This document shows positions 63,740 to 64,000 of a stretch of 64,000 nt of DNA, piece after piece. Numbering within the stretch: the first letter of the stretch is position 1; every line of letters starts with the position of its first letter. The position numbers and the translations under genes are program-made. The notes beneath the pieces were generated by a model. The model was not told the DNA's origin and did not search any database. It saw only the letters and a list, made by a program, of their open reading frames with translations. Source of the stretch: JBAZUK01 sp041661445 (GTDB lineage: Bacteria > Chlamydiota > Chlamydiia > Chlamydiales > SM23-39); contig JBAZUK010000007.1 in NCBI GenBank assembly GCA_041661445.1, positions 1 to 64,000 of the forward strand, in the 5' to 3' direction.

Positions 63740-64000
63740 AATTTAATAAGTTTATTTTCGTATTGTTTCCATGGTTTATAATTGCAAATCCAACTGGTGA
63801 AAAAGTAGTTCATGGCGAAGCTGATTTCAAAAGAGATGACAACTCTGTTTTTATAAATCAAAATACTGATAAGACTATAATCGAGTGGAAGGATTTTTCA
63901 ATAAATTCCGATGAAATAACCAAATTTATTCAACCGTCATCTTCATCGAAAATACTTAATAGGGTAACAGGAAATGATATTTCTAAAATCTATGGAAGAT
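63736..64000 (+). CDS. TpsA-type filamentous haemagglutinin-like exoprotein, N-terminal part
   Basis: The first 88 codons of a gene that continues beyond the window. A short signal peptide (FIFVLFPWFIIANP) is followed by the TPS secretion domain start: GEKVVHGEADFKRDDNSVFI, INQNTDKTIIEWKDFSI and KFIQPSSSSKILNRVTG, the conserved haemagglutination-activity domain with its NPNGI-like and VTG motifs. TpsA proteins are exported by the TpsB partner, here encoded at 60059-61801. Total length is unknown. Confidence 0.88.
   Translation, partial: MKFNKFIFVLFPWFIIANPTGEKVVHGEADFKRDDNSVFINQNTDKTIIEWKDFSINSDEITKFIQPSSSSKILNRVTGNDISKIYGR

Noticed and set aside
1..64000. CRISPR array or insertion sequence
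   Set aside because: I saw no regularly spaced direct repeats and no transposase or integrase gene anywhere. Repetition is confined to protein repeat regions (MORN, propeller, PspC).

Overview
The window looks like a low-GC chromosome segment from a member of the Chlamydiae, most likely an environmental (amoeba- or protist-associated) lineage rather than Chlamydiaceae proper. The evidence is gene content and order. There is a GreA with the very long chlamydial N-terminal extension (714 aa). A run at 6.2-10.1 kb, followed after three minus-strand genes by recA, matches the Chlamydia CT646-CT650 block as I remember it. A thrS / ParA / Pgp6-like block corresponds to CT581-CT583, and a gspD-E-F-G-H block to CT572-CT568. 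rpsT lies divergent to the housekeeping sigma factor, and recBCD, MOMP-like outer-membrane proteins and a GlmU-like hexapeptide protein next to ispA are present. Glucokinase, two-partner secretion, MreC and CDP-glycerol-transferase-like genes go beyond the reduced Chlamydiaceae set. All CT assignments are from memory, with no database search.

Layout. 0-1.1 kb: a truncated secreted protein that contains an exact copy of the Illumina P7 adapter sequence, then a frameshifted methyltransferase. 1.2-6.0 kb: greA, rdgB, a NYN-domain gene, then acylphosphatase, dus and yggT on the minus strand. 6.2-10.1 kb: a GspL/PilM-like and a GspM/PilO-like gene, a MORN-repeat lipoprotein and 5-formyl-THF cyclo-ligase. 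10.1-16.1 kb: a small Cys-rich secreted protein, a eukaryotic-type PPP phosphatase, glucokinase, recA, ispA and a hexapeptide protein. 16.1-16.7 kb: a non-coding region with DnaA-box-like sites and tRNA-Pro, where strand composition appears to switch, so it is a candidate replication origin. 16.7-21.6 kb: ung, an MFS transporter, a small ORF, an HlyD-like adaptor, an Rsm22-type methyltransferase and dapA. 21.7-25.3 kb: the Pgp6-like / ParA / thrS block.

25.5-30.2 kb: two tandem MOMP-like barrels, a porin-like barrel and an LplT-like transporter. 30.3-38.4 kb: recC-recB-recD with overlapping ends. 38.5-43.3 kb: an outer-membrane barrel, rpsT, a DUF3592-like protein, rpoD, tRNA-Ala and mreC. 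43.4-47.4 kb: a surface-glycan island with two CDP-glycerol-transferase paralogues flanking a broken glycosyltransferase, plus a GT4 enzyme. 47.6-55.9 kb: two membrane proteins and the type II secretion cluster. 56-60 kb: a large secreted MORN-repeat protein, a PRPP synthetase with a signal peptide and a tandem PspC protein. 60.1-64 kb: a two-partner secretion locus (TpsB, a secreted beta-propeller-like protein, a small ORF and the start of TpsA).

The most unusual observations are the PRPP synthetase with an apparent Sec signal peptide, pseudopilins without glycine at -1, a type II secretion platform split between two loci, a PPP phosphatase that could be an effector, the candidate origin, and the embedded sequencing-adapter sequence near the left edge.
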